64,000 nt of DNA, from positions 682,001 to 746,000 of the forward strand of contig OZ250161.1 in the NCBI GenBank assembly GCA_965237985.1. The letters run 5' to 3'. How positions within the stretch are numbered: position 1 is the stretch's first letter; each line of letters starts with the position of its first letter. The DNA is from G965212025 sp965237985. GTDB lineage: Bacteria; Pseudomonadota; Gammaproteobacteria; Poriferisulfidales; Oxydemutatoraceae. Below are positions 53,555 to 62,163 of the stretch, in pieces. The notes below the pieces were generated by a model that was not told where the DNA came from, made no database searches, and saw nothing but the letters and a program-made list of their open reading frames with translations. The position numbers and the translations under genes are program-made.

Positions 53555-54712
53555 ATGAAAAGCTTCATTGCATTTTTCTCCATTCTTGTTCTGGCAACGC
53601 TACTTTTCGCCGTCAGCCTGCTCGGCAAAAACATCGGTTCAGCAACAATTACCGTAGGGGATCTCTTGGTTACCATGGAAATCTCGACCGCCTTGTTGCT
53701 TTTGTTTGGCTTGTTCCTGGTGTTTTATGCCGTCGTAACTCTGGTGAAAAAACTGACAGGTATTGGCGCTTTCAAAAAACGTCTGTCAAGCAGGCGACGC
53801 ACGAGAGATTTTCACAAGGGTCTCACGGAGTACGCCAAGGGCGTGTGGCCAAAAGCACGCGAACACTTTCTCCGTGCTACATCCGAACGAAAACTCGCTT
53901 ACCTGGCGGGCACCTACGCCGCGCGCTGCGCGCTGAAACAAAACGATGCCAAAGGAACCCGGGCCGACCTGTGCATCGTGCAAAAAGCGAGTGTGGATGA
54001 AGAAATGCTGTTGCCTCTTCTCCAGGCTGAATTGCATATTGCCGAAGGACAGCTGGATCTGGCAAAAAACTTCTTGGCGAATATGCTGGAAAAACAACCC
54101 CAAAATGTTCACGTGCTGGAGTTGCTGGTCGATCTTTGCGGCCGTCTCGGCACCTGGCTGGAACTGGAACCCTTGATTCCACGCATACAGGCGCTCTATC
54201 ACAATCAACCACAGAAACGGTTTGAAACCGAGTTGGAAATAGGACGAGCGCGGCTCGCCGCGATTGGAAAAGACAGTGCGGCGGAACGGGATCTGAACCG
54301 TGCATGGAGCAGCTACGAGGAAGGAGTGCGCTTTGCCCTCCAGGGTGAATACGCCAGCGCCCTAGTGTCGCAACGCCGCTATGACGAGGCGGAACGACTG
54401 CTAAAAAAGGCCATCGAGAAATCCTGGAACCGGGAATACCTGGACCGATATGGGCAGATAACAGGAGGAAACGTGCAGGGGCGTTTGAGGCACGCGGAAA
54501 CATGGCACCGGGACCGACCCAAAGACCCGGAAATACTTCTGTGTCTTGGGCGTCTGTACGTACAAAGCGAAAACTGGGACCAGGCCAGACGCCTGCTGCG
54601 GGAAAGTTTCCGCCTGTCGCCAACATTGGCAACCCACCGGGCACTGCTGTCTATTCCCGATTACTACACAGAGCGGAAGGACGTGGCCCACGTGCCGTTC
54701 ATCGATAACTGA
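53555..54712 (+). CDS. hemY: HemY-family TPR membrane protein
   Basis: HemY (PF07219) is an inner-membrane protein linked to heme synthesis and, by TPR content, to protein-protein contacts. 385 residues. Two N-terminal helices (FIAFFSILVLATLLFAVSLL and TALLLLFGLFLVFYAVVTLV) and the basic linker SSRRRTRDFHKGL are followed by TPR-like repeats (EYAKGVWPKAREHFLRA, YDEAERLLKKAIEKSWNREY, ENWDQARRLLRESFRLSP). It pairs with hemX as usual. Confidence 0.92.
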   Translation: MKSFIAFFSILVLATLLFAVSLLGKNIGSATITVGDLLVTMEISTALLLLFGLFLVFYAVVTLVKKLTGIGAFKKRLSSRRRTRDFHKGLTEYAKGVWPKAREHFLRATSERKLAYLAGTYAARCALKQNDAKGTRADLCIVQKASVDEEMLLPLLQAELHIAEGQLDLAKNFLANMLEKQPQNVHVLELLVDLCGRLGTWLELEPLIPRIQALYHNQPQKRFETELEIGRARLAAIGKDSAAERDLNRAWSSYEEGVRFALQGEYASALVSQRRYDEAERLLKKAIEKSWNREYLDRYGQITGGNVQGRLRHAETWHRDRPKDPEILLCLGRLYVQSENWDQARRLLRESFRLSPTLATHRALLSIPDYYTERKDVAHVPFIDN

Positions 54713-54894
54713 CTGAGACCTTTGCGACTATATCTTCCTGATGAAAAACGTCGCAGTCACGTTGAGGTGGGCCGACAAGTTTGAACACCTGAGCAAGGTG
54801 TATTTTCGCCCTTTCAACAAAGGAGAAGCAGACCGTGGGAAACGATGCAGATTCTCGTCGAATTCTAAGTTTCGAATAGCCAAGGGAGCTTTGC

Positions 54895-56151
54895 GTGCCG
54901 GCCAAAGCACTCAGTAGCTCCTTGCCGGACATCCGCGCATCCCGTGTCGGCATCGGTACGTGGAAACATCAGGCAGCAGACAGCATGCGTGAAAGATTTA
55001 CCGGCAGCAAAGAACGCCATCGCAAAGATCACGAGGCACATGTTCACTCACAAGTTTCATGCCGGGTTCAGCTGGGTGGCAGACGATTTTTTAGCTCAAA
55101 GAGAGCTCAAGACATGAGCCGGAGGGAATATCAGGCCAAGTTCCAAGCTCCACAGCCAGACCGTCAATACCGATTGTTGTCGCTCAGCCGCTCGTCGCTT
55201 TACGACGCTGCTGAAAAGGATGGCAGGCAAAACCTGAAAATGAGGCAACGCCTGCACAAGCTGTCTTTCAAGGCCCATTTCACGGGCAGCCGCCAGATGG
55301 TCTGCTGCCGGCAACACCAAGAGCTTGCTGTGGACCGACATCGGGGACGGCTGCTGATGTGCCGGATGGGTCTGGCACTGGTCTGCCGTGAACCTCGCAC
55401 CAGAAAGTCACATCCCGGGCACCGTGCCTGCCGGTCTCTTTCGGGACATGGCGTTCTAGAGAACATGGCAGTCACGCGGCCTCGCCAAGGAGTCTGGTGC
55501 ACCGACCTCACGCATATCCCGATGCGCCTGGATTTCTTGTCCATGATTGTCATGCTCGGCTGGCAGAGTAGCAGGATTGTGGCGTGGCGATTGTCGAACA
55601 CCTTGGATAGGCACTTCGGTTTTGGGGCGCCGGATGAAGCACTCAGGCGCAATATCAAGCCTGAGATCTGCAATACCAGGCTGGGGCACCAATCTATCAG
55701 CCTGGCCTTTGGCGAATGGTGGCAGATGGCAGGCATTCGGATGTCCATGACCGGCGGAAGGTATTGCATTGACAAAGTCATCGTAGAGAATTTCTGCTGT
55801 CCGCGCAAATACGAAAAAATCTACCGGCAAGAGCTGGAGCACAGCGATACAGCTGAGCGTAGTCTCGCTGACCGGATTCATTTCCCCGACAGCAGCCAGC
55901 CACATCCGGCGCTCATCGGGTTGACTCGAGAGGAGATTTGCCGAAAAAGTCAGCCAGTCGCCAGGCTGGCTGAAAGTATTCCAGAAGAAATCAGGCAGGG
56001 TGATCGAGCAACCGAGAATACCCCTTCAGCAAGCCGCCAAGCCGGTCAAAGAACCAAGGACACCTCGTATTGCCGGGTTTTTCTCAACCAAATACCCCAC
56101 TGCCACTCTCTCAAATCATTTCCGCCAATGAACAGAGACCGGCTCGGATAG
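54895..56151 (+). pseudogene. IS3-family transposase, decayed but open
   Basis: An open 418-codon frame with IS3 OrfB blocks in order: LLSLSRSSLYDAAEK, FTGSRQM, MGLALVCREPRTRKSHPGHR, TRPRQGVWCTDLTHIPM (first Asp), IVAWRLSNTLDRHF, SLAFGEWWQMAGIRMSMTGG, DKVIVENFC (Glu) and RIHFPDSSQPHPALIGL. The second catalytic Asp, expected in NTDQGSQFTS, is Arg here (NTRLGHQSIS), so it cannot be an active DDE enzyme. The N-terminal third is poorly recognisable. No terminal repeats were identified. It ends 11 bases before the likely mrpE start and may carry a transcript into the mrp operon. Confidence 0.8.
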
Positions 56152-56161
56152 GAGTGTCAAA

Positions 56162-56647
56162 CTGAAACATTATCGACTGCTGTTAATTTTTCTTTCGTTG
56201 TTCGTGCTGTGGGGGCTTATGTCCGGCATGCCGGACCCCTTGTTGCTCGCTCTTGGGGCCGGCAGTGCTTTTTTCGTGCTTGTGCTGGCGATCCGTTTTG
56301 GCATCACGAAAGCACACACACACCTTCCCGGTCTTTATTTCAGGTTGCCGGTTTTTGCCTGCTGGCTTGCGGGACGCATTTTTGTTTCCAGCCTGCGGGT
56401 CGCGTTTTCCATCCTCCGCACACACTTGAACATCAACCCAACATTTATTACCGTCAAAATGGAGCGCTGTAGTGACTTGACGCTTACCATTCACGCAAAT
56501 TCGATCACGTTGACGCCTGGAACCGCAAGTGCCGACATCATCAACAGCGGTGCTGAAGTACACGTCCTCTGCCACAACGCTGACACGGAATCAGATTTTC
56601 AGAAAATAGAACAGAAAATGCTTTTTCTGGAGGGACGTGAACCATGA
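56162..56647 (+). CDS. mrpE: Na+/H+ antiporter subunit E
   Basis: The MrpE/MnhE membrane subunit of the multisubunit Na+(K+)/H+ antiporter. The frame reads LKHYRLLLIFLSLFVLWGLM from CTG 56162, which lies seven bases after AGGAG. TTG 56198 is the next option. It continues FACWLAGRIFVSSLRVAF, INPTFITVKM and NSITLTPGTASADI, typical of MrpE. The last 24 bases (TTTCTGGAGGGACGTGAACC region) are part of the tandem unit that includes the start of mrpF. Stop and mrpF start overlap by ATGA. A CTG start would be unusual; a mutated ATG is likely. Confidence 0.85.
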   Translation: MKHYRLLLIFLSLFVLWGLMSGMPDPLLLALGAGSAFFVLVLAIRFGITKAHTHLPGLYFRLPVFACWLAGRIFVSSLRVAFSILRTHLNINPTFITVKMERCSDLTLTIHANSITLTPGTASADIINSGAEVHVLCHNADTESDFQKIEQKMLFLEGREP

Positions 56648-56988
56648 TTTCCGCTGTTGCGCCTTTCGTCATCGCTTTGGCAATGCTTTTGGTGCTGGTG
56701 CGTGCCTGGCACGGACCAAGCCTGTTCGACCGCGTTCTGGCTATCAACACTTTTGGCGTACTGACAACACCGGCACTGGTACAACTTGCCTTTCAGTTTC
56801 TGGAAGGGGACGTGGACCATGATTTCCGTTGTTGCGCCTTTCGTCATCGCTTTGGCAATACTTTTGGTGCTGGTGCGTGCCTGGCGCGGACCAAGCCTGT
56901 TCGACCGCGTTCTGGCTATCAACACTTTTGGCGTACTGACAACACCGGCACTGGTGCAACTTGCCTTTCAGTTTCTGGAAGGACGTGA
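56644..56988 (+). pseudogene. mrpF: mrpF 5' copy A
   Basis: It begins MISAVAPFVIALAMLLVLVR like MrpF, but after LAFQFLEG runs out of frame through copy B (DVDHDFRCC) to a stop at 56988. It lacks the final MrpF helix. Confidence 0.7.
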
Positions 56989-56995
56989 ACCATGA
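56819..56995 (+). pseudogene. mrpF: mrpF 5' copy B
   Basis: 58 codons (MISVVAPFVIALAILLVLVR to LEGREP), truncated before the last helix. The last six codons mimic the mrpE end, and the stop overlaps the next ATG (ATGA). Confidence 0.7.
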
Positions 56996-57189
56996 TTTCC
57001 GTTGTTGCGCCTTTCGTCATCGCTTTGGCAATGCTTTTGGTGCTGGTGCGTGCCTGGCGCGGACCAAGCCTGTTCGACCGCGTTCTGGCCATAAACACTT
57101 TTGGCGTACTGACAACACTGGCACTGGTACAACTTGCCTTTCAGTTTGAGGAATATCAGTTTGAGGAATACAACTTGCCTTTCCCCTGA
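56992..57189 (+). CDS. mrpF: MrpF N-terminal part (copy C, frameshifted)
   Basis: MrpF is a small subunit with three helices. This copy supplies helices one and two (MISVVAPFVIALAMLLVLVR and TFGVLTTLALVQLAF). It then hits a 41-base duplication (CAACTTGCCTTT at 57130 and again at 57171) that shifts the frame and ends it with FPFP-like residues at TGA 57187. Removing the 41 bases restores QLAFPLMDIALVYVLVNF, the normal MrpF sequence. The stop overlaps ATG 57189, so the rest could be made by re-initiation as a second polypeptide. Confidence 0.75.
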   Translation: MISVVAPFVIALAMLLVLVRAWRGPSLFDRVLAINTFGVLTTLALVQLAFQFEEYQFEEYNLPFP

Positions 57190-57317
57190 TGGACATTGCC
57201 TTGGTATACGTACTGGTGAACTTCGTCAGCCTGCTGGCTTTCGCACGTTTTTTTGAAAGCTCCGAATTGACGGTGACGCGTTCCAGACAGGAAAACGGCC
57301 GGGCAAAACGTGATTGA
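57189..57317 (+). CDS. mrpF: MrpF C-terminal part (separate frame)
   Basis: 42 codons, MDIALVYVLVNFVSLLAFAR then FFESSELTVTRS: the last helix and tail of MrpF. Its ATG overlaps the preceding TGA (TGATG), and the end overlaps the GTG start of mrpG. Whether two halves can replace whole MrpF is unknown. Confidence 0.7.
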   Translation: MDIALVYVLVNFVSLLAFARFFESSELTVTRSRQENGRAKRD

Positions 57318-57612
57318 AACAGCGATTGAATGGCTGAAGTGGGCCTTTTTACTCACCGGGGCTTTTTTTATTTTGACTGGCAGCATCGGAATGTTGCGTC
57401 TCCCTGACTTCTTCTGCCGTATTCACGCGGCAGGACTGATCGATGGACTCGGCGCCACTGGAATACTGCTGGCGGTCATCCTGCACTTGGGATTTACACA
57501 CGAAGCACTGAAAGCGGGGCTAATTATTGTTTTTCTGTTGATTTCCACGCCGGCCGCAACCCACGCAATCTGCCATGCAGCCCGGCATCACGGGCGCAGA
57601 ACCAGGCATTAA
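57310..57612 (+). CDS. mrpG: Na+/H+ antiporter subunit G
   Basis: A 100-residue three-helix MrpG/MnhG subunit. WAFLLTGAFFILTGSIGMLR, LPDFFCRIHAAGLIDGLGAT and LIIVFLLISTPAATHAI are the family marks. The start is GTG 57310, overlapping the mrpF end. His/Arg-rich tail. Part of the mrp operon. Confidence 0.93.
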   Translation: MIETAIEWLKWAFLLTGAFFILTGSIGMLRLPDFFCRIHAAGLIDGLGATGILLAVILHLGFTHEALKAGLIIVFLLISTPAATHAICHAARHHGRRTRH

Positions 57613-57620
57613 GGGCAACA

Positions 57621-58154
57621 ATGCCGTTTGCAGGCGAACTCGTGTTTTTTTCACTGCTCGCAACAGTGGCACTCCTGGTAACGCTGAGCCGTCAATTGTT
57701 TGCGTCGGCGATGATCAGCTCATTGGTCAGCCTGTTGGCTGCTGTACTTTATGCCTACATGGCCGCACCCGATGTCGCACTGACTGAAGCGGTCGTCGGT
57801 GCCGGTCTGACAACGGTGTTTTTTCTTGGGTCAATCGCGCATATCAGGGAACATCACTCGCGCGTCGCCAAACACCGCATATTTGCCTTGCCTCTGGTAC
57901 TGGTAACCGCCGGACTCCTGGTTTACGCAATGATTGATTTCCCGCCTTACGGCAGTGCTGACACGCAGGCGCATTTACACCTTGGCAGCTATTACCTGGA
58001 AAACACCATGCAAGACATCGGATTACCGAACGTGGTCACCGCTGTGCTGGCGAGTTACCGGGGTTTTGACACACTTGGGGAGCTTTGCGTAATTTTTGCT
58101 GCCGGGCTTGGTGCCATCACCATTTTTGAAAGTTGTGCAAAAAACAAAAAGTAA
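57621..58154 (+). CDS. MrpA C-terminal-like subunit (MbhD/DUF4040 type)
   Basis: 177 residues with five or six helices. The first half (AVLYAYMAAPDVALTEAVVG) is the MbhD/DUF4040 signature, which in large MrpA proteins forms the C-terminal domain. The second half (LPNVVTAVLASYRGFDTLGE) matches the MbhE-like piece. Here it is a stand-alone subunit, as in gammaproteobacterial mrp operons with split MrpA. It overlaps mrpB by 20 bases. Confidence 0.88.
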   Translation: MPFAGELVFFSLLATVALLVTLSRQLFASAMISSLVSLLAAVLYAYMAAPDVALTEAVVGAGLTTVFFLGSIAHIREHHSRVAKHRIFALPLVLVTAGLLVYAMIDFPPYGSADTQAHLHLGSYYLENTMQDIGLPNVVTAVLASYRGFDTLGELCVIFAAGLGAITIFESCAKNKK

Positions 58155-58596
58155 TTCAGACCTGAAGGTTTCTGACCGACGACTGGTCATAGATAATCCG
58201 CTTCTGCGCGAAACGGTTTTCGTGATCGCGCCGGCGGTGTTGCTGTTTGCCCTCTACGTTCAGTTTCATGGTGAGCTTGGCCCGGGGGGAGGCTTCCAGG
58301 CAGGCATCATTTTTACCGTCGGCATTATTTTCTGCTGTCTGATTTTTGGCACGGAAAAGATGGAAAAGATATTGCCTGCCCGGGTTGCCGAAATTCTGAG
58401 TTGTGCTGGCGTGCTTTTATTTGCCGGAACTGGCTTTACCACCATGCTGCTCGGGGGCAATTTTCTGGACTATGATTTTCTCTCCACTGAGCCTCTGATC
58501 GGACAACATATTGGAATATTCCTGGTTGAGCTGGGCGTCGGCATCACCATTGTCGGTTCCGTGACCGGCCTCTATTACCGCTTCAGAAACTTTTAG
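58135..58596 (+). CDS. mrpB: Na+/H+ antiporter subunit B
   Basis: A 153-residue MnhB-type subunit. LFALYVQFHGELGPGGGFQA and FLVELGVGITIVGSVTGLYY are the diagnostic parts. GTG 58135 is proposed, inside the end of the preceding gene; the longer frame from 58096 is unlikely. Four helices. Confidence 0.9.
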   Translation: MQKTKSNSDLKVSDRRLVIDNPLLRETVFVIAPAVLLFALYVQFHGELGPGGGFQAGIIFTVGIIFCCLIFGTEKMEKILPARVAEILSCAGVLLFAGTGFTTMLLGGNFLDYDFLSTEPLIGQHIGIFLVELGVGITIVGSVTGLYYRFRNF

Positions 58597-58605
58597 CAGA
58601 CCGGG

Positions 58606-58971
58606 ATGCCGGACATCATTGTCAATTTTTATCCTTACTGGGTGGTCGTATTTTTGATGATGGTCGGCCTGTACATCACTATGGCATACGGCAACATGAT
58701 CAAGAAAATGATCGGGTTGAACATTTTTCAAACCGGAGTGTTTGTTTTATTCATCGTGATCGGAAAAAAACACCATGCCACAGCTCCTCTGCTGTCACTG
58801 GCGTCCGACAGTTTCGTCAACCCTTTGCCGCATGTGTTGGTGCTGACTGCAATCGTCGTGGCATTTGCCACGACCCTGATGGGGCTCGCTCTGGCACTGC
58901 GTACTGACCGCCAGTGGGGCACGGTTGACGAGGATGAAATCACAGCTTTGCTGAAGAAAAACGAGAAGTGA
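58606..58971 (+). CDS. mrpC: Na+/H+ antiporter subunit C
   Basis: A 121-residue NuoK-like subunit. YITMAYGNMIKKMIGLNIFQ, LPHVLVLTAIVVAFATTLMG and an acidic tail. Three helices. The stop overlaps the GTG of the next gene. Confidence 0.93.
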   Translation: MPDIIVNFYPYWVVVFLMMVGLYITMAYGNMIKKMIGLNIFQTGVFVLFIVIGKKHHATAPLLSLASDSFVNPLPHVLVLTAIVVAFATTLMGLALALRTDRQWGTVDEDEITALLKKNEK

Positions 58972-60449
58972 CTTCCGTTCTGCCGGCTTTGCTCGTCACT
59001 GTGCCGCTGATTTGCGCACCCATTTGCCTACTGTTGCAATCGCCAAAACTATCCAGCATCTTGGCACAGATCGTGGCGGTTTTTTGCCTGCTGTGTGCCG
59101 GCAGAATGCTTTTTCTCACCTACGGGGCCGGCGAAGAAACGCTGGTTTACCATTTCGGTGGATGGCTCCCGCCATGGGGTATCGCCTACCGGGTCACCTC
59201 ATTCAACGCCTTGCTGACGACGCTGATAGCGCTGCTGGCCACGCTGGTTCTAAACGGGGCTCACCTCAGCCTGGCAAAAGAATCTCCGAACCTGAAGGCT
59301 GGCCGCTTTTTTGCCCTCTTTCTGCTGTGCTGTTCAGGACTCATGGGGGTTGTTCTAACCAATGACATTTTCAATCTTTTTGTTTTCCTGGAAATCTCTT
59401 CGCTTTGCACTTATGCGCTGATAGCCACCAGCCCTGACCGCCTCGCAACTCTGGCTTCGTTTCGCTATCTCATCATGGGGTCGGTAGGAGCGACTTTCTT
59501 TCTCATCGGCATTGCCTTCATTTATTCCGCCACCGGCACTTTGAACCTCCAAGACATTTCCGAACGACTGCCCGGTGTTGCTGCCCGCCAGCCGGTTTAT
59601 GCGGCCTATGCCTTCATAGCCACCGGCCTGGCATTGAAGTTCGCACTTTTCCCTGTACACCAGTGGTTGCCTGCTGCCTATTCGACCGCGCCATCTCCAG
59701 TCGCAACTTTCATTTCCGCCACTTCCACCAAGGTGGCACTGTACGTTTTCATTTTGCTGTTTGCCGGAGTTTTTGCTTCTGATCAAGTGCTGACCAAGCT
59801 TTCATTGGGAAAAATGCTGCTCGGGTTGTCAGTGATCGCCATTCTTTATGGTTCGGTCACGGCCCTTCGGCAAAGGAACATAAGAAAAATGATGGCCTGG
59901 TCGAGTGTCGCACAAATCGGCTACATCACATTGGCCATCAGCCTTGCTTCCGAGCGCGGCATCAGTGCCGGAATCATCCATATTTTTAATCATTCACTGA
60001 TCAAAAGCAGCATTTTTCTTGCCCTCGCCGGTGTGACCTACCGTCTGAATTCCTGCCGGATCGACGAATTCTCCGGCCTTGCCAAACGAATGCCATGGAC
60101 TACGGCGGCCATTATTCTCAGCGGTCTCAGCCTCGCAGGAGTGCCACTGAGTGCCGGATTCATCAGCAAATGGTATCTGATTGAAGCGGTTCTCGATGCC
60201 GAACTTTGGTTTTTGATCGTCGTGATATTGGCGGGTTCCCTGCTGTCCCTTGCCTACCTTTGGCGTTTTGTCGAGGCCGCCTGTTTTCAAGGTTCCGGGC
60301 CAGCCCCGGTGCGTCAGGAAGCCCCGCTGGCCCTGCTGCTTCCAACCTGGATACTGGTCGGAACAAATTTCTTTTTTGGTTTACATGCGGAGCCGATCGT
60401 AAACATTGCCAAACATGCCACCACTGAACTCATGAGGATGGCGTTGTGA
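58968..60449 (+). CDS. mrpD: Na+/H+ antiporter subunit D
   Basis: A 493-residue proton-translocating subunit related to NuoM/N with about fourteen helices. It keeps the key LEISSLCTYALIA (Glu), FALFPVHQWLPAAYSTAPSP (Lys region), IFNHSLIKSSIFLAL and the broken-helix region LSGLSLAGVPLSAGFISKWY. GTG 58968 overlaps mrpC. It is followed by two further antiporter-like subunits. Confidence 0.94.
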   Translation: MTSVLPALLVTVPLICAPICLLLQSPKLSSILAQIVAVFCLLCAGRMLFLTYGAGEETLVYHFGGWLPPWGIAYRVTSFNALLTTLIALLATLVLNGAHLSLAKESPNLKAGRFFALFLLCCSGLMGVVLTNDIFNLFVFLEISSLCTYALIATSPDRLATLASFRYLIMGSVGATFFLIGIAFIYSATGTLNLQDISERLPGVAARQPVYAAYAFIATGLALKFALFPVHQWLPAAYSTAPSPVATFISATSTKVALYVFILLFAGVFASDQVLTKLSLGKMLLGLSVIAILYGSVTALRQRNIRKMMAWSSVAQIGYITLAISLASERGISAGIIHIFNHSLIKSSIFLALAGVTYRLNSCRIDEFSGLAKRMPWTTAAIILSGLSLAGVPLSAGFISKWYLIEAVLDAELWFLIVVILAGSLLSLAYLWRFVEAACFQGSGPAPVRQEAPLALLLPTWILVGTNFFFGLHAEPIVNIAKHATTELMRMAL

Positions 60450-61879
60450 GTTACGGGGCCTGGCTGTCGATGCTGATCCTGGCTACGCCTTTTTTCTCTG
60501 CCTTGGGAATTTTTCTATTGAAAAAACATCCCGGGAGAAGAAACTCGCTGACCATCATTGTTTCTTTCGTGCCTTTGACGCTTTTTGCATTATTGCTGGC
60601 CAGCGGTGAAACCGATGCACGGATTGAACTCCTGGAAATCGCCCCGGGGCTGGTCATCAGTTTTGCCCTGGAGCCCTTGGGTTTGGTTTTCACCGGACTG
60701 GTTACGGTGCTGTGGCCTCTGAGCATGCTGTATTCCCTGTCCTACCTCTATGCCAACCGATTGACAGAAAAAACCAGGTTCCTGGGGTTTTTTTCCTTGG
60801 CAGTGGGCAGCACCTTCGGTGTCGCACTTGCCGGCGACCTGCTCAGTTTATTGGTTTTTTATGAATTGCTGACATTCTGCACCTATCCTCTGGTCACCCA
60901 TACGGGCACCCGTGCGGCGCGAAATTCCGGGCGACTCTATCTTGCCATGCTGGTCGGGACTTCCTTTCTGTTTCTACTGCCTTTCGTAATCTGGCTCTGG
61001 TTTCAATGCGGAACACTCCGTTTTGTCCCGGGTGGTTTTGTCGGTAGCTGCACAGACACCACCAACGCCAACTGGCTTTTACTCTTGCTCATTCTTGGGG
61101 TCGGAAAAGCTGCCACAATGCCCTTGCACCGCTGGTTGCCGGCTGCCATGGTCGCACCGGCTCCGGTCAGTGCGCTCCTGCATGCAGTGGCAGTGGTCAA
61201 GGCTGGCGTTTTCACCATTGCAAAAGTTCTTATTTACGTTTTCGGGCTGGACTTTCTGGCGCAAATCAACAACAACTGGCTGATTTATTTAACCGGTAGC
61301 ACCACTGTAATCTCCTATTTGATCGCCCTGAACCAAGACAGCCTGAAAAAACGCCTCGCCTATTCCACAGTTGGCCAGTTGTCTTTGATTACCATGGGTG
61401 TTGCGCTCTTGCAGACGGCTTTGGTGGGCGCTTTATTCAACATAGTGGCACATGCAGTTGGAAAAATAACTTTATTTTTTGCCGCTGGTGCCATTCAAAC
61501 AGCGACCGGCATCACCAAAATCAGCCAAATGGACGGAATTGGACGTGCCATGCCCGTCACCATGACTTGTTTTACCATCGCTTCTGCTTCTCTGATTGGC
61601 TTACCCCCTTTGGGTGGCTTTTTTGTCAAATTCTGGCTGTTTCAAGGTGCCTTGGCGGCGGCAGATTATTTTGCGTTTACCGTGCTTGCCGTCAGCTCAC
61701 TTTTGAGTGCCGCGTTTTTATTGCCTGTTGTCCAGCGTGCTTTCTCTGGCACTCCTCTGAAACCACTGTCTGAAGCTCCTGTCGCCATGCGAATTTCCTT
61801 GCTCATACCTACTGCTGTACTGTTTCTAATTTTCTTTTTTTCCGAAACACTGGTTCGGGTTCTGGAAACCATAAAGTGA
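60446..61879 (+). CDS. Second antiporter-like membrane subunit (NuoL/M, MrpA-N/D type)
   Basis: A 477-residue relative of MrpD and the N-terminal domain of MrpA. FYELLTFCTYPLVTHTGTR, MPLHRWLPAAMVAPAPVSAL, LHAVAVVKAGVFTI, HAVGKITLFFAAGAI and LIGLPPLGGFFVKFW are conserved. The frame begins GTG 60446 overlapping mrpD. It probably supplies a second proton path. Confidence 0.9.
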   Translation: MSYGAWLSMLILATPFFSALGIFLLKKHPGRRNSLTIIVSFVPLTLFALLLASGETDARIELLEIAPGLVISFALEPLGLVFTGLVTVLWPLSMLYSLSYLYANRLTEKTRFLGFFSLAVGSTFGVALAGDLLSLLVFYELLTFCTYPLVTHTGTRAARNSGRLYLAMLVGTSFLFLLPFVIWLWFQCGTLRFVPGGFVGSCTDTTNANWLLLLLILGVGKAATMPLHRWLPAAMVAPAPVSALLHAVAVVKAGVFTIAKVLIYVFGLDFLAQINNNWLIYLTGSTTVISYLIALNQDSLKKRLAYSTVGQLSLITMGVALLQTALVGALFNIVAHAVGKITLFFAAGAIQTATGITKISQMDGIGRAMPVTMTCFTIASASLIGLPPLGGFFVKFWLFQGALAAADYFAFTVLAVSSLLSAAFLLPVVQRAFSGTPLKPLSEAPVAMRISLLIPTAVLFLIFFFSETLVRVLETIK

Positions 61880-62103
61880 AAAACTCGATTCTCCGTTACC
61901 TGCTGCCCGTTGCACTTTTTCTCTTCGTCGTCGAGTACTTTTTTGAATACCATCTGGAAATAGGCTTTGTCAAATACGGATTCTTTTCCTGGTATGGCTT
62001 CCTGGCTTGCGCGCTGTTGGTGTTTATCAGCCTTGGGGTCGGAAAGCTCGTGAAACGCCGGGATGATTACTACGATGAAAACAAGCCCGGCGACAAAAAT
62101 TAA
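61876..62103 (+). CDS. Small mrp-cluster membrane protein
   Basis: 75 residues with two helices (YLLPVALFLFVVEYFFEYHL and WYGFLACALLVFISLGVGKL) and a charged Asp/Lys tail. Genes of this kind are commonly placed between antiporter-like subunits in gammaproteobacterial mrp operons. No defined function. GTG start overlaps the previous stop. Confidence 0.8.
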   Translation: MKNSILRYLLPVALFLFVVEYFFEYHLEIGFVKYGFFSWYGFLACALLVFISLGVGKLVKRRDDYYDENKPGDKN

Positions 62104-62163
62104 AACCTAGGAAGGATGCGGCAGGGTTTGTGGTTTTTTCGTCAACCATGACGGTAACGACAC

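Larger units (their letters stand above)
56624..57189 (+). repeat. mrpE/mrpF boundary tandem repeat (~174 bp, three copies)
   Basis: TTTCTGGA(A/G)GG, followed by the mrpF ribosome-binding region and its first ~50 codons, occurs at 56624, 56798 and 56972. mrpF-type ATGs lie at 56644, 56819 and 56992. The first unit carries an extra base that throws its ORF out of frame, and the second ends LEGREP with ATGA to the third. The design is the same as in the thpR/ptrB and rluC/sppA arrays: the end of one gene plus the start of the next. Confidence 0.95.

Noticed and set aside
54713..54735. GAGACCTTTGCG just after hemY, resembling insertion-sequence terminal repeats
   Set aside because: I found no matching inverted copy on the far side of the transposase remnant, so it cannot be called an IS end.
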